64,000 bases of DNA from Kaistella antarctica (GTDB lineage Bacteria; Bacteroidota; Bacteroidia; Flavobacteriales; Weeksellaceae): assembly GCF_900109615.1 (NCBI RefSeq), contig NZ_FOIX01000004.1, forward strand, positions 186,001-250,000, written 5' to 3'. A program made the position numbers and the translations under genes. Below are positions 44,071 to 53,017 of this stretch, one piece after another. Below the pieces are notes generated by a model, which saw only the letters and a list, made by a program, of their open reading frames with translations, had not been told where the DNA came from and ran no database searches. Each line of letters starts with the position of its first letter. Within the stretch, counting starts at the first letter, position 1.

Positions 44071-44937
44071 TTAATGAATATGTTTTTCAGCATGATAAGA
44101 ACTTCTTACCAATGGTGAACTCTCTACATGACGAAATCCTAAACTTCTGGCAAAATCACCGAATTCATTAAATTCTTCGGGAGTGATGAATTTTTTTACA
44201 GGTAAATGTTTTTTGGTTGGCTGTAGATATTGACCAATAGTAAGCACATCTACGTTGGCATTTCTAATGTCTTCAATGGTTTGAAAAACCTCGGCATTTT
44301 CTTCACCTAACCCGAGCATTAATCCTGTTTTGGTTCTTTTTTGTCCAGCTTCTTTTAAATAAGCTAAGACGCCTAAACTCTTTTCATATTTGGCTTGAAT
44401 TCTTACTTCTCTGGTCAACCTTTTAACCGTTTCCATATTATGAGAAATAACTTCTGGCGACACTTCAATCAAACGATCGATGTGTTTTGTGATACCTTGA
44501 AAATCTGGAATCAAAGTTTCCATAGTGGTTCCGGGAGAAATTCGACGGACGGCATTGACCGTTTCTGCCCAAAGAATGGATCCCATATCTTTTAAATCAT
44601 CGCGATCCACAGACGTTAAAACTGCATGTTTAATTTTCATTAACTTAATAGAACGTGCTACTTTTTCTGGCTCATCCCAATTTACATCTAAAGGTTTACC
44701 CGTTTTTACGCCACAAAAACCACAACTTCTAGTGCAGATATTTCCCAATATCATAAAGGTGGCAGTACCAGCGCCCCAGCATTCGCCCATGTTTGGGCAA
44801 CTTCCACTTTGGCAAATGGTATTCAATTTATATTTATCAACCAACGTGCGAAGTTCGCGGTAGTTTTTTCCGGTCGGAAGTTTTACGCGAATCCATTTGG
44901 GTTTTTGAATGATTGTATCGGTAGCAGTGTTATTCAT
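44071..44937 (-). CDS. lipA: Lipoyl synthase
   Basis: A 288-residue radical SAM enzyme that inserts two sulfur atoms into octanoyl groups on lipoate-dependent enzymes. The radical SAM cluster ligands are Cys68, Cys72 and Cys75 (ICTRSCGFCG), the auxiliary cluster ligands Cys42, Cys47 and Cys53 (CQSGSCPNMGEC), and the C-terminal VRSSYHAEKH supplies the serine ligand of the auxiliary cluster. Everything needed for activity is present. It has its own promoter. Confidence 0.97.
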   Translation of the reverse strand: MNNTATDTIIQKPKWIRVKLPTGKNYRELRTLVDKYKLNTICQSGSCPNMGECWGAGTATFMILGNICTRSCGFCGVKTGKPLDVNWDEPEKVARSIKLMKIKHAVLTSVDRDDLKDMGSILWAETVNAVRRISPGTTMETLIPDFQGITKHIDRLIEVSPEVISHNMETVKRLTREVRIQAKYEKSLGVLAYLKEAGQKRTKTGLMLGLGEENAEVFQTIEDIRNANVDVLTIGQYLQPTKKHLPVKKFITPEEFNEFGDFARSLGFRHVESSPLVRSSYHAEKHIH

Positions 44938-44953
44938 CTTTAAAAATAAGGTA

Positions 44954-44961
44954 CAAATTTA
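44954..44961 (-). promoter_or_regulatory. -7 promoter element of lipA
   Basis: TAAATTTG on the minus strand, 16 bases before the lipA ATG, matches TAnnTTTG. Confidence 0.5.
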
Positions 44962-45084
44962 AGAATATTAATTAATATTTGATTTCAGGATAATTGAACA
45001 TAATGATTGAATCACAACACATTAACCAAAGAAATGATCGTTTTGCAATTTAATTTGTTTAAATTGCGTAAAAACCAATAAGTT

Positions 45085-47763
45085 ATGAAAAATTTAGTAC
45101 TTCTATTATTTTTGTCGGTGCCGGTATTCGGATTTTCACAGTGGAGCAAAACATTACTTCAAACCCAACAACGGGTAAATGAAGGACACACCGACACCGC
45201 TTCAAAAGAGCTATATACACTTGATGCGAACAAATTAGTAACTACTTTAAAAGGTGCACCTACTAGGAATGCCGGACAAAAAGGAATTATCATGACCTTG
45301 CCAAATATGCAGGGAAAGATGGAGAAGTTTGAAGTTTGGGAACTCTCCAATATGGCTCCTGATTTACAGGCAAAATATACTGATATCAAATCATATGTAG
45401 GTTCAAGTAAAGATGATTCGACAGCTTATTTACGATTCAGCGTGTCTCCGCAAGGATTTTCATCATTGGTTTTGCGGGCAGGTATTTCAGAATATATTGA
45501 ACCTTATACCACCGACGCAAAAACGTATGTTGTATTTGATAGCACTATGAAAAAAAAAAGTGCCACTGACCAACCATTTGAATGTGAAGTAAAAGAGAAT
45601 GCGGAGCATGGAAGCCAAGGAACTATTACCAATAATAAATTGGTGGGTTCTAACACTTTCAGACTTGCCTTATCGTGCACCGGCGAATATTCCCAATATA
45701 TTTTAACAAGAGCTGGAACTCCAGTCGGCGCGACAGATGCTGAAAAAATTGCTGTCGTTCTAGGTGCGATGAATGCCAGTATGACTCGTCTCAATGGAGT
45801 TTACGAAAAAGATTTATCCCTTCATTACAATTTAATTTCTGAAACTGAAGCCCTTATTTTCTTAAACGCTGCAACTGATCCGTATGCCGCTGGTGGCGGA
45901 CCTGATGTTGCCAATACAGGAATTAATTCAGCTTTGGGACCTAATGCGAGAACGCTTTACGATTTGGGTCATCTTATCGATAAAAAACCTGCAAACGGAG
46001 CGGCTTATTTAGGTGTAATCTGCGGCAGTGCAAGTGTTCAGAAAGCTGGCGGATGGACGGCTCATAATATTCCAGTAGGCGCAACTTTTGACATTGATTA
46101 TGTAGCTCATGAAATGGGCCACCAAATGGGAGCTGGCCACAGCTATACTTTTAGCACCACGCAACAAAGTCAGAAAGTAGAACCAGGAAGCGGCAGCACG
46201 ATCATGGCTTATACAGGAATTGTAGGAAACCTGGATGTACAATATAATTCGCACGATAACTTTCATTACAGCAGCATCAGCCAAATTAAATCTAAAATTA
46301 ATTCTGTTGCTTGCGGAACTAATGTTCCTTACACGCTTCTACCTCCGAACTTAGATGCGGGTCCGAATTATGTTATTCCGCATACAACTCCTTACGTTGT
46401 AAGAGCGACCACAACAGATACAAACAATGCCTCTTATACTTACACCTTCGAGCAGATTGACCAAGCCGACGCCGCACAAATGGGCGCTTTATCTTATACT
46501 TATTTGACGAAACCGAGTGGTCCGAACTTTAGAGCTTTACCACAAACAACACAACCTTACCGATATTTCCCAAATTTCAATACCGTATTGGCAGGAGTTA
46601 ATACGACACGATGGGAATCTTTGAACAGCAATGCAAGGGACCTAAATTTCGGTGTTGTATTGAGAAACAGCAATCCTTTAGAACCAAATATTGCACAAGA
46701 TGCGATGAAAGTTACCGTGAACGCTTCGGCAGGACCATTTAAAGTTACGGCGCCAATTTTCGGACAATCGTTATCTTCTGGAAACACATTTACCATCACT
46801 TGGGATGTCGCTAACACCACATTGCCACCCGTAAGCACAGCGAATGTAAATATAAAATTATCAAAAGACGGCGGCTTAACATTTACCACACTTCTCGCAA
46901 ATACTGCTAATGACGGGAGTGAATCTGTAACCTTACCAACAGGTTCCTCTGCCTCGAACGCTTACATTATAATTGAAGCGGTAAATAATATCTATTATGC
47001 TGTCAGCCCAAGTTTTGTAATTGACTATGCAGTTAGTGGAGAATCATGTGCAACTTACACTTACAGCGGACCTGCTGTAACTATCACAGACAGTCCTGGT
47101 GGTGGCGGTATTTCTTCTCCAAAAATTGAAATTCCACTAAATATTCCAGATTCAGGAGTAATTACAAAACTTACCGTGTCACCAAATATTACACACGGAA
47201 ATCTAACACAGTTATCATTCGGCATAGAAAGTCCTGTGGGTTCATCAGCATTACTGATGCATCATCAATGCAGTTCATCAGGTATTAATGCAACATTTAC
47301 TGATGAGGCGGGAACGCTTACTTGTGGAAATCCAGTTTCCGGGAATTCGAAACCATTTGAAACGTTAACGATATTCAAAGGACATGATTCTCAAGGTACT
47401 TGGAAGCTATTTGCCTCAGACAATAGTCCTAACGTTGTGGGAACCGTTAATTCTTGGTCGCTAAATGTCTGTACCAGAGATGAAAGTTTTTTAGGAACGA
47501 CTGAAAATAAAAATTTATTTGAAGACATTAAAATTTACCCGAATCCAAGTAACGGAAATTTCTTCGTTAAGACTAAAAAGTTAACAGGAAAAGTAGAAAC
47601 TTCGATATTTGACTTATCTGGTAAAAAAGTGTATTCATCGGTCAATAATCAAAGCACAGAACAAACGACCAAAGAATATAATTTGAATCTTCCAAAAGGA
47701 GTTTATATTGTTTCCGTAAAAAGTGACAAAGGAGCTTACACTCAGAAATTGATCATCAAATAA
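45085..47763 (+). CDS. Secreted reprolysin-type zinc metallopeptidase with P domain and T9SS sorting domain
   Basis: An 892-residue secreted protease. Order: signal peptide (to FGFSQ, residue 18), a propeptide-like region (about 20-190), an M12B-type metallopeptidase (about 200-410) with zinc motif HEMGHQMGAGH at 342-352 and a downstream Met-turn (IMAYTGI), a possible Ig-like region (about 550-650), a proprotein-convertase P domain (about 655-805; GHDSQGTWKLFASDNSPNVVG), and a T9SS type A domain (about 815-892; IKIYPNPSNGNFFVKTKK). It should be exported through T9SS and act on extracellular proteins. A terminator follows directly. Confidence 0.93.
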   Translation: MKNLVLLLFLSVPVFGFSQWSKTLLQTQQRVNEGHTDTASKELYTLDANKLVTTLKGAPTRNAGQKGIIMTLPNMQGKMEKFEVWELSNMAPDLQAKYTDIKSYVGSSKDDSTAYLRFSVSPQGFSSLVLRAGISEYIEPYTTDAKTYVVFDSTMKKKSATDQPFECEVKENAEHGSQGTITNNKLVGSNTFRLALSCTGEYSQYILTRAGTPVGATDAEKIAVVLGAMNASMTRLNGVYEKDLSLHYNLISETEALIFLNAATDPYAAGGGPDVANTGINSALGPNARTLYDLGHLIDKKPANGAAYLGVICGSASVQKAGGWTAHNIPVGATFDIDYVAHEMGHQMGAGHSYTFSTTQQSQKVEPGSGSTIMAYTGIVGNLDVQYNSHDNFHYSSISQIKSKINSVACGTNVPYTLLPPNLDAGPNYVIPHTTPYVVRATTTDTNNASYTYTFEQIDQADAAQMGALSYTYLTKPSGPNFRALPQTTQPYRYFPNFNTVLAGVNTTRWESLNSNARDLNFGVVLRNSNPLEPNIAQDAMKVTVNASAGPFKVTAPIFGQSLSSGNTFTITWDVANTTLPPVSTANVNIKLSKDGGLTFTTLLANTANDGSESVTLPTGSSASNAYIIIEAVNNIYYAVSPSFVIDYAVSGESCATYTYSGPAVTITDSPGGGGISSPKIEIPLNIPDSGVITKLTVSPNITHGNLTQLSFGIESPVGSSALLMHHQCSSSGINATFTDEAGTLTCGNPVSGNSKPFETLTIFKGHDSQGTWKLFASDNSPNVVGTVNSWSLNVCTRDESFLGTTENKNLFEDIKIYPNPSNGNFFVKTKKLTGKVETSIFDLSGKKVYSSVNNQSTEQTTKEYNLNLPKGVYIVSVKSDKGAYTQKLIIK

Positions 47764-47786
47764 GTTTCTTACAATCTTTAAAAATG

Positions 47787-47817
47787 AAATGGCAATCCGA
47801 TTGGATTGCCATTTTTC
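47787..47817. terminator. Terminator between the peptidase and sigma factor genes
   Basis: AAATGGCAATCC and GGATTGCCATTT form a 12-bp perfect stem around GATT, followed by T residues; it lies between two convergent genes. Confidence 0.85.
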
Positions 47818-47836
47818 TATCTATTAAATGTAAAAG

Positions 47837-48397
47837 TTATTCCATTTCAAAATCGTTGTCTTTTAAAAGTCCAGCCAACAGTTTCTTCGCTCTCATAATT
47901 CGGACTTTCGTGTTAGCTATCGAGATATTGAGTTCCACTGCAATTTCTTTAATACTTTTCTCTTCAAAAAACCTCAGCTTAATGATATCTTGGTAAGTGG
48001 CATCTAAACTTTCAATGATGGATAAAATCTGTTTTTGATCTTCTTCGGAAATTAGAAGTTCTTCAGGAGAAAGCGCCAGGTGATTTTTGAAGCCATCAAA
48101 GTTATCCGTAGAATCTTCATTTTCACGTGATTTCTTTCGCCAATAATCAATAATGGTATTTTGGGCAATGGTTAAAATCCAGGTTTTGAATTGAAAATTG
48201 GGATCAAATAAATCCAACTTCGCCAATACTTTTGAAAAAACAGAAACGGTAAGTTCATCGGCAACGTGCTCGTCTTGCACTTTCTTCATTACAAAACTGA
48301 AGACATCAACCCAAAATAAGTTAATTAACTGGGTTTGAGCTTTTTGATTTTTATTCTTAGCGAAAGCAATCAGCGATAAAAGATCTGTATTTTTCAT
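47837..48397 (-). CDS. ECF-type RNA polymerase sigma factor
   Basis: A 186-residue sigma-70 family protein. Region 2 spans about 20-90 (VQDEHVADELTVSVFSKVLAKL and FKTWILTIAQNTIIDYWRKK), and region 4 about 125-180 (LDATYQDIIKLRFFEEKSIKEIAVELNISIANTKVRIMRAKKLL). No anti-sigma gene is adjacent, so control may be transcriptional or by a distant partner. A GTG start at 48406 is possible by frame but falls inside the TACCTTTG promoter element, so the ATG at 48397 is used. Confidence 0.92.
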   Translation of the reverse strand: MKNTDLLSLIAFAKNKNQKAQTQLINLFWVDVFSFVMKKVQDEHVADELTVSVFSKVLAKLDLFDPNFQFKTWILTIAQNTIIDYWRKKSRENEDSTDNFDGFKNHLALSPEELLISEEDQKQILSIIESLDATYQDIIKLRFFEEKSIKEIAVELNISIANTKVRIMRAKKLLAGLLKDNDFEME

Positions 48398-48405
48398 GAA
48401 GGACA

Positions 48406-48413
48406 CAAAGGTA
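48406..48413 (-). promoter_or_regulatory. -7 promoter element of the sigma factor gene
   Basis: TACCTTTG on the minus strand ends 8 bases before the ATG at 48397; it matches TAnnTTTG and implies a very short leader. Confidence 0.5.
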
Positions 48414-48515
48414 AGGATTTGCTATATCACCTTTAGCCCAAACGGTAACAAATTAGTTTGATAAATTTATTTTAAAATCTTACCTTGCAAGACAAAGTTT
48501 AAAAGAATACGTATT

Positions 48516-48812
48516 ATGAAAACGAAGAAAAAATATAAAAAACAGGTTTTAAAATCATTGAAAAAATTAGCGCAATCGGAATATGATTTATTGGAAACAA
48601 TGACCAACCTAATGCTGTTAAAAGAATTCAAAGAGAACAAGATTGAATTCAAAAAAGGAGATACTTTTTCTTTCGAAGATAATATCTTTGATTACAGTGA
48701 AGATGAAAACATTCGAAACATGGCCAAACTTCGCAAGAGAATTATGAGCACCATGCAGAGTCTGGTTGAAAACAGCGATTTCAAAGATAAAGAGATTGAG
48801 TTTTTAGCTTAA
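48516..48812 (+). CDS. Hypothetical small charged protein
   Basis: A 98-residue soluble protein, rich in Lys and Glu and mostly helical by appearance: KTKKKYKKQVLKSLKKLAQSE, then EFKENKIEFKKGDTFSFEDN with a likely strand turn, then MAKLRKRIMSTMQSLVEN. No signal peptide. It is transcribed away from the sigma factor gene and followed by a strong terminator, so it is probably a single-gene unit. I recognise no family. Confidence 0.7.
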   Translation: MKTKKKYKKQVLKSLKKLAQSEYDLLETMTNLMLLKEFKENKIEFKKGDTFSFEDNIFDYSEDENIRNMAKLRKRIMSTMQSLVENSDFKDKEIEFLA

Positions 48813-48829
48813 CCTTTTTAGAAAAATAA

Positions 48830-48866
48830 AAAACGGTTTCAATTATTTGAAACCGTTTTCTTTTTT
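48830..48866 (+). terminator. Terminator after the small charged protein gene
   Basis: AAAACGGTTTCAA and TTGAAACCGTTTT form a 13-bp perfect stem around TTAT, with a T-rich tail. Also suited to stop the convergent cbb3 operon. Confidence 0.85.
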
Positions 48867-48917
48867 CACATCATCTTTCCGAAGAAATTTTTCTTTATTT
48901 TATATCTAAAATTTTTA

Positions 48918-49331
48918 TTAGTACGGGAAGCCACTGAAATAAGTTATTCCGTAATAAGCACCCCAGCCGACAATCAGGATGATGATGACCCACATCCAAA
49001 CCGGAACAGTTTGTGGCGTTTCACTTCCTTCGATGACGAAACTTTTCTGGTTTCCTTTGTCGTAAGCATTGATCATTAAGGGAAGAACTCCATCTACAAT
49101 ATCATCTTCACTCAATCCTTCTACACTAATTGAGGGCCCATTTTTTACAATAAAATTTATTTTTCTTATTCCTTCTCTTCCCGTAGGTGACTTGCTGACG
49201 ATTTTCAACACATGTTCACCATCAGTCAATTTTGAGGTATCAAAATCAAACACGATCGGAGTTTCTAATTCTGCAAGTGGTTTTACCTCATCATCAATAA
49301 AAAGGAAAACGGAACTTCTATCTTTAGTCAT
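48918..49331 (-). CDS. Membrane-anchored accessory protein of the cbb3 operon
   Basis: A 137-residue protein with a soluble N-terminal strand-rich domain (about 1-105; LTDGEHVLKIVSKSPTGREG resembles a small Ig-like fold) and one transmembrane helix near the C-terminus (VPVWMWVIIILIVGWGAYYG, about 109-128). No signal peptide, so the N-terminal domain should be cytoplasmic if the helix is the only anchor, though topology is uncertain. It begins 18 bases after the 86-residue gene and is the last gene of the oxidase cluster. A role in oxidase assembly or stability is inferred from position only. Confidence 0.75.
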   Translation of the reverse strand: MTKDRSSVFLFIDDEVKPLAELETPIVFDFDTSKLTDGEHVLKIVSKSPTGREGIRKINFIVKNGPSISVEGLSEDDIVDGVLPLMINAYDKGNQKSFVIEGSETPQTVPVWMWVIIILIVGWGAYYGITYFSGFPY

Positions 49332-49348
49332 CTTGTACTTTTTTAGGA

Positions 49349-49609
49349 TTAGTTTAAAATAGAATTCTTAATATGATTCTGATCTTTTTCACCAGGTTTC
49401 ACCAAATACTTTAACGAATAAATAAAAGTAAAAATCGTAAGCGCTGCGATTACCGCCACGATGATCCAATCGAAATCACCACGCGGTCCTACACCATGGG
49501 TAAAATCTCGAGTCACATCAGGTTGCTGTAGTTTGCACGCCTCACAAGCGAAAGCGAAATTCATCAAAAGTAAAAAAAAGATGATTGCGGTATTTTTAAA
49601 ATTTTTCAT
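49349..49609 (-). CDS. Small membrane protein of the cbb3 operon with CEAC motif
   Basis: An 86-residue protein with a signal-like segment (MKNFKNTAIIFFLLLMNFAF), a paired-cysteine motif CEAC at 22-25 and one transmembrane helix (about 48-70, WIIVAVIAALTIFTFIYSLKYLV). The C-terminal tail is polar. CxxC right after a signal peptide could bind copper or form a disulfide, which would fit an oxidase accessory role. It follows ccoO by 36 bases and precedes the 137-residue gene by 17, consistent with one operon. No named family is recognised. Confidence 0.7.
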   Translation of the reverse strand: MKNFKNTAIIFFLLLMNFAFACEACKLQQPDVTRDFTHGVGPRGDFDWIIVAVIAALTIFTFIYSLKYLVKPGEKDQNHIKNSILN

Positions 49610-49645
49610 AACATAAAATATTGATGAGAAGATTTTTAAGGAAAA

Positions 49646-50641
49646 TTATTTAATATTATCCATTACTGCTTTTACTTCGGCGGCAGTTACAGGTTTCGCA
49701 TTATTACCCCACGATGAACGTTCATGATTCATTATGGCAGCGATCATTTCGGGTGTGAAATCGGCATTTTTACCCACAGATGGCATTGGTCCATAACCAG
49801 GTCTGCCATTATAACCGCCCCAGATAATATTCACATATACTTCGATATCCTCGCTTGCAACGATCGGACTTCCTTTTAAAGGTGGAAAAGCACCTTGTAA
49901 GCCTTCCCCATTAGCTTGGTGACAGCTTGCACAATGCGTAGTATATAATTCGGTTCCATCTGGTAAAGCTTCTCCGCCCGCTGCGCCCGCTACTGCTTTC
50001 TTCACTTCTTTTTTATAAAGGAATTCCACTGGTTTCACTCCTTCTGGTAATTTGGTTTGTTTTAAACTTTTCAAATAGTCAACAAGCTGAAGAGCCTTTT
50101 TGGACGCCACAATTTTTTTAAATTTATGTCTTAAAAACTCTGCTGGAACTTTTACTTCAATATCTCCTTTTGCTAAATATTCTTTCTCTTCAAATAGAAA
50201 AGAATAAGACGGCATGATGGATTCTTTCACGACCGCACGAGGTTGATACAAATGCAGCAAATGCCAGTCATCACTTGGTTGGCGCTCGCCAATAGCCGTT
50301 AAATCTGGACCAGTTCTTTCGGAGCCCAGCAAATTGGCGGTATTTCTCCACACATCCATCCGGTGATTTCCAGCGTAATCGGCAGGAATACTGGGTCTCG
50401 TTCCAAAAACTTTATCCATTTCAACTTCACGAACTTGCTGACTGTGGCAGGCGATACAACCGTTTTCTACATATACAGCTCTACCGGCAGCCTCATCTTT
50501 GGTTAATGGTTTTGCATCAGGCAGTGGTTTATAAACTCGTTGATTGGTATACGCGGGCAAAATCGCAATCTGTAAAGTCAGAAACAAAAACAGGATTAAG
50601 GCCGACCAGAATAGCGTTTTATGATTATTTAAAAATTCCAT
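49646..50641 (-). CDS. ccoO: cbb3 oxidase subunit II (CcoO) fused to a C-terminal cytochrome c domain
   Basis: A 331-residue cytochrome. The N-terminal helix (about 9-30) and the first haem motif CIACH at 62-66, with CHSQQVREVEMDKVFGTR, are typical of CcoO. GSERTGPDLTAIGERQPSDDWHLLHLYQPR supplies more family marks. After an Ala/Gly linker (about 217-225) a second cytochrome c domain has CASCH at 237-241 and a probable Met ligand in PGYGPMPSVG. The fused domain may replace the separate diheme CcoP, which is not present here. It transfers electrons from the quinol pool via cytochrome to CcoN. Confidence 0.9.
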   Translation of the reverse strand: MEFLNNHKTLFWSALILFLFLTLQIAILPAYTNQRVYKPLPDAKPLTKDEAAGRAVYVENGCIACHSQQVREVEMDKVFGTRPSIPADYAGNHRMDVWRNTANLLGSERTGPDLTAIGERQPSDDWHLLHLYQPRAVVKESIMPSYSFLFEEKEYLAKGDIEVKVPAEFLRHKFKKIVASKKALQLVDYLKSLKQTKLPEGVKPVEFLYKKEVKKAVAGAAGGEALPDGTELYTTHCASCHQANGEGLQGAFPPLKGSPIVASEDIEVYVNIIWGGYNGRPGYGPMPSVGKNADFTPEMIAAIMNHERSSWGNNAKPVTAAEVKAVMDNIK

Positions 50642-50650
50642 TATTCCAAT

Positions 50651-52402
50651 TTATTTTGTAGGGATGAATTCAGTATTTTTCAATTGTCTTTTAGCTTCCA
50701 AAATTTCGGCAGGAGTTCTCGGAATGATCACTTCTTGCTTATTGTTAACCATTTTGTAGAAATTGTAAGCAAATACAAAATGGGAAATCCACATCATGGT
50801 ACCACCGATCGCGCGCCACAACCAATAAGGAGCCATTAAAACGACGCTTTGAATAAATGGTTTATTGTCCATCCACAGTAGACCTTTTTCTGTAGCTCCG
50901 ATCATTAACGGAACCGTGTAGAACATCAGGCCAATCAAGGCTAACCAAAAGTGAATACCAACTGAAATCTTTGGCGGTTCTTTCCCCGTGATTCTTGGAA
51001 CCAACGTATAAATAAAGGCCCAGAGCATGAAAGTGATAATTCCATACATCGTTAAATGCGAGTGAGCAACGGTGAAATCTGTGAAATGCCAAATTAAATT
51101 AGTAAATCTAAAGGCTTCGACGGTTCCTTGCATCGATCCCGTGAAGTAAAAAATAATACCGATCAGGTAAAATGGAAGCGTGTAACTGGTTTTCAGCTGA
51201 TACCAAGCTCCATTAAAAGTAAGTAAAAAGTTAGCTGTTCCAGCCACAACTGGAATAACCATTCCGACACTGGCAACGATGGCAACCGTTTGCATCCACC
51301 AAGGAATCGCACTAAATATAAAGTGATGACTTCCAATTAAGGTGTAAAATATAATTTGAGTCCAAAAGGCTAAAATTCCTAAACTGTACGAATAGATCGG
51401 TTTATTCAGTTGCTGCGGCAGAAAATAATACATCAAACCCAAAACTAAAAACATAAACCACATTCCTACGCCCTGGTGCATATAGTAACCCTGAATAATT
51501 GTTTCAGCTAAGCCATCTTGCCAGATTGGAACATATGCCACCACTAAAATGACGACCACATACATCATCGCAGAAATTATATACCAATTGGAAACGTAAA
51601 TTTCTTTGGTGAGTCGTTTCGCGACAGTTTTTAAAAAATTATAAAGTGACAAAACAATCCCGGCAGCGAAAATTGACATAATCGGCCAGATATACTCGCG
51701 GTATTCACCGCCACCATTATTAATCCCAGCCATTAAGGAAATAGTTCCAGCTAACACGGCGACATTCATTAGGATTAAAGTGTACCAGCCGATTTTCAGA
51801 CTGTGAATCTCAATGTTACTTACTCGTGGAATCACGTAATACGACAGTCCAACCATAGCAAAGGAAGCCCAGCCCCAAAACACCATATTGGTATGAACCG
51901 GACGAAGCCGCCCAAAACTTAGCCAACTAACATGATCGGCGTCGGGCGCTACAAACTTGATTCCTAAATATTCGCCAACCGTTGTACCAAACAACAACCA
52001 GAAAATGGAGAATCCAATAAAATATAAAATTAGTTTTGCTAATTCTGGTGAGATATAATTTTGCGGGACAAAACTTCTTTTAAAAGGAATAACGCGCAAT
52101 TCTTCAATCGCGTTAATGTTGTAAATAAGTCCCTTTTCATCCGACGGTGCGACGGAACCAGAAAGCTGATTTTCTGGAAGCTTATATTCTTCTTCTGTTT
52201 TTCGTTTTTCGTAGAGATCAAGTTCCTGGGGCGTAAGCTTTTCAATCTTCTTGTTGAAGTCAAAAAGTTTTCGGCGGTTCCGCAGGTTTTTATATGTACT
52301 GTAAGTTTTTACAATCGCAATAACCAACCCCACGAGCACTGGTAATAAAATGAGAACCAACGTAATCTGAATGCCCGATTCCCCAAATATTGAATTATTC
52401 AT
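50651..52402 (-). CDS. ccoN: cbb3-type cytochrome c oxidase subunit I
   Basis: A 583-residue catalytic subunit. Functional residues seen: GRLRPVHTNMVFWGW with a low-spin haem His, YYMHQGVGMWF with a CuB His, KPIYSYSLGIL with the active-site Tyr of cbb3 oxidases, IGSHHFIFSAIPWW with the other two CuB His, and HFTDFTVAHSHLTMYG with the haem ligands. A longer N-terminal extension (about 1-110, one helix plus a soluble part) is not in the proteobacterial subunit. It reduces oxygen to water at high affinity and pumps protons. The start of the ccoO gene is 9 bases after its stop. Confidence 0.93.
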   Translation of the reverse strand: MNNSIFGESGIQITLVLILLPVLVGLVIAIVKTYSTYKNLRNRRKLFDFNKKIEKLTPQELDLYEKRKTEEEYKLPENQLSGSVAPSDEKGLIYNINAIEELRVIPFKRSFVPQNYISPELAKLILYFIGFSIFWLLFGTTVGEYLGIKFVAPDADHVSWLSFGRLRPVHTNMVFWGWASFAMVGLSYYVIPRVSNIEIHSLKIGWYTLILMNVAVLAGTISLMAGINNGGGEYREYIWPIMSIFAAGIVLSLYNFLKTVAKRLTKEIYVSNWYIISAMMYVVVILVVAYVPIWQDGLAETIIQGYYMHQGVGMWFMFLVLGLMYYFLPQQLNKPIYSYSLGILAFWTQIIFYTLIGSHHFIFSAIPWWMQTVAIVASVGMVIPVVAGTANFLLTFNGAWYQLKTSYTLPFYLIGIIFYFTGSMQGTVEAFRFTNLIWHFTDFTVAHSHLTMYGIITFMLWAFIYTLVPRITGKEPPKISVGIHFWLALIGLMFYTVPLMIGATEKGLLWMDNKPFIQSVVLMAPYWLWRAIGGTMMWISHFVFAYNFYKMVNNKQEVIIPRTPAEILEAKRQLKNTEFIPTK

Positions 52403-52449
52403 ATAAAAATATTAAAAGATAAAATTGTCCTTTATTATCGTAAAAAAAC

Positions 52450-52884
52450 TTAGCGTTTCAAAAAAGTGACGCCATCTGAAACGTCTTCCGCTAATGATTT
52501 CAAAGTCGTTTGCTCTAAAGTCTCTCTCATGTCGTCCCTAATTTTCACAAAGTTAAAATGAAGCGGACAAGGTTTTTGATCATCACATCTTCGAAGACCT
52601 AGTGTGCAGTTTTCAAAAATACCATCTCCATCCATCGCGAGTACAATATTTAAAAGTGAAATCTTTTCTACATTCTCTACGGGAACGAAAAATCCACCAG
52701 TCGGTCCTTTTTGTGAAAAGAGAATATCAGTTTTAATTAATTTCTGTAAAATTTTTGCCATAAAAGCAGGTGGAGAATCCGTATGCAAAGCAACTTGCTT
52801 TAAACTTACTCTCCTTTTTTTCAAGGAGTGTTTTGCGACATAAATTGAAGCGCGGATTCCATACTCACATGATTTTGAGAACAT
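52450..52884 (-). CDS. Rrf2-family transcriptional regulator with Fe-S-type cysteines
   Basis: A 144-residue winged-helix protein of the Rrf2/NsrR/IscR group. MFSKSCEYGIRASIYVAKHS opens the HTH, and KGPTGGFFVPVENV is the wing. Three cysteines, Cys93, Cys100 and Cys106 (spaced C-x6-C-x5-C), match the cluster-binding pattern of NsrR and related sensors. It may therefore hold an iron-sulfur cluster and sense nitric oxide, oxygen or redox state. It sits 48 bases upstream of ccoN on the same strand and probably controls that operon. The frame continues to 52935, but the ATG at 52884 matches the family start. Confidence 0.9.
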   Translation of the reverse strand: MFSKSCEYGIRASIYVAKHSLKKRRVSLKQVALHTDSPPAFMAKILQKLIKTDILFSQKGPTGGFFVPVENVEKISLLNIVLAMDGDGIFENCTLGLRRCDDQKPCPLHFNFVKIRDDMRETLEQTTLKSLAEDVSDGVTFLKR

Positions 52885-52901
52885 AAATTTTTTAGTATAC
52901 A

Positions 52902-52944
52902 CAAATGTAATTAATAAAATAATAAAAGACAACAAAGTCTTTTA
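52902..52944 (-). promoter_or_regulatory. Promoter and palindromic operator candidate of the Rrf2 gene
   Basis: TACATTTG on the minus strand (52902-52909) is the -7 element, with a TTG about 20 bases upstream. TAAAAGAC-AACAAA-GTCTTTTA (52923-52944) is a perfect dyad with 8-bp arms covering the -33 region, well placed for autoregulation by the Rrf2 protein. Confidence 0.5.
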
Positions 52945-53017
52945 CTATTTTTAATCAATTTTAACTAATCTCCGATTTTATTAAAAGGAGAAAATGTACT
53001 ACAGAATTAAGTAGAAC

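Noticed and set aside
48398-48406. GTG start for the sigma factor gene
   Set aside because: It overlaps the TACCTTTG promoter element; ATG at 48397 is better placed.
50862-51092. A 76-codon frame inside ccoN
   Set aside because: Shadow of a conserved catalytic subunit; no start context.
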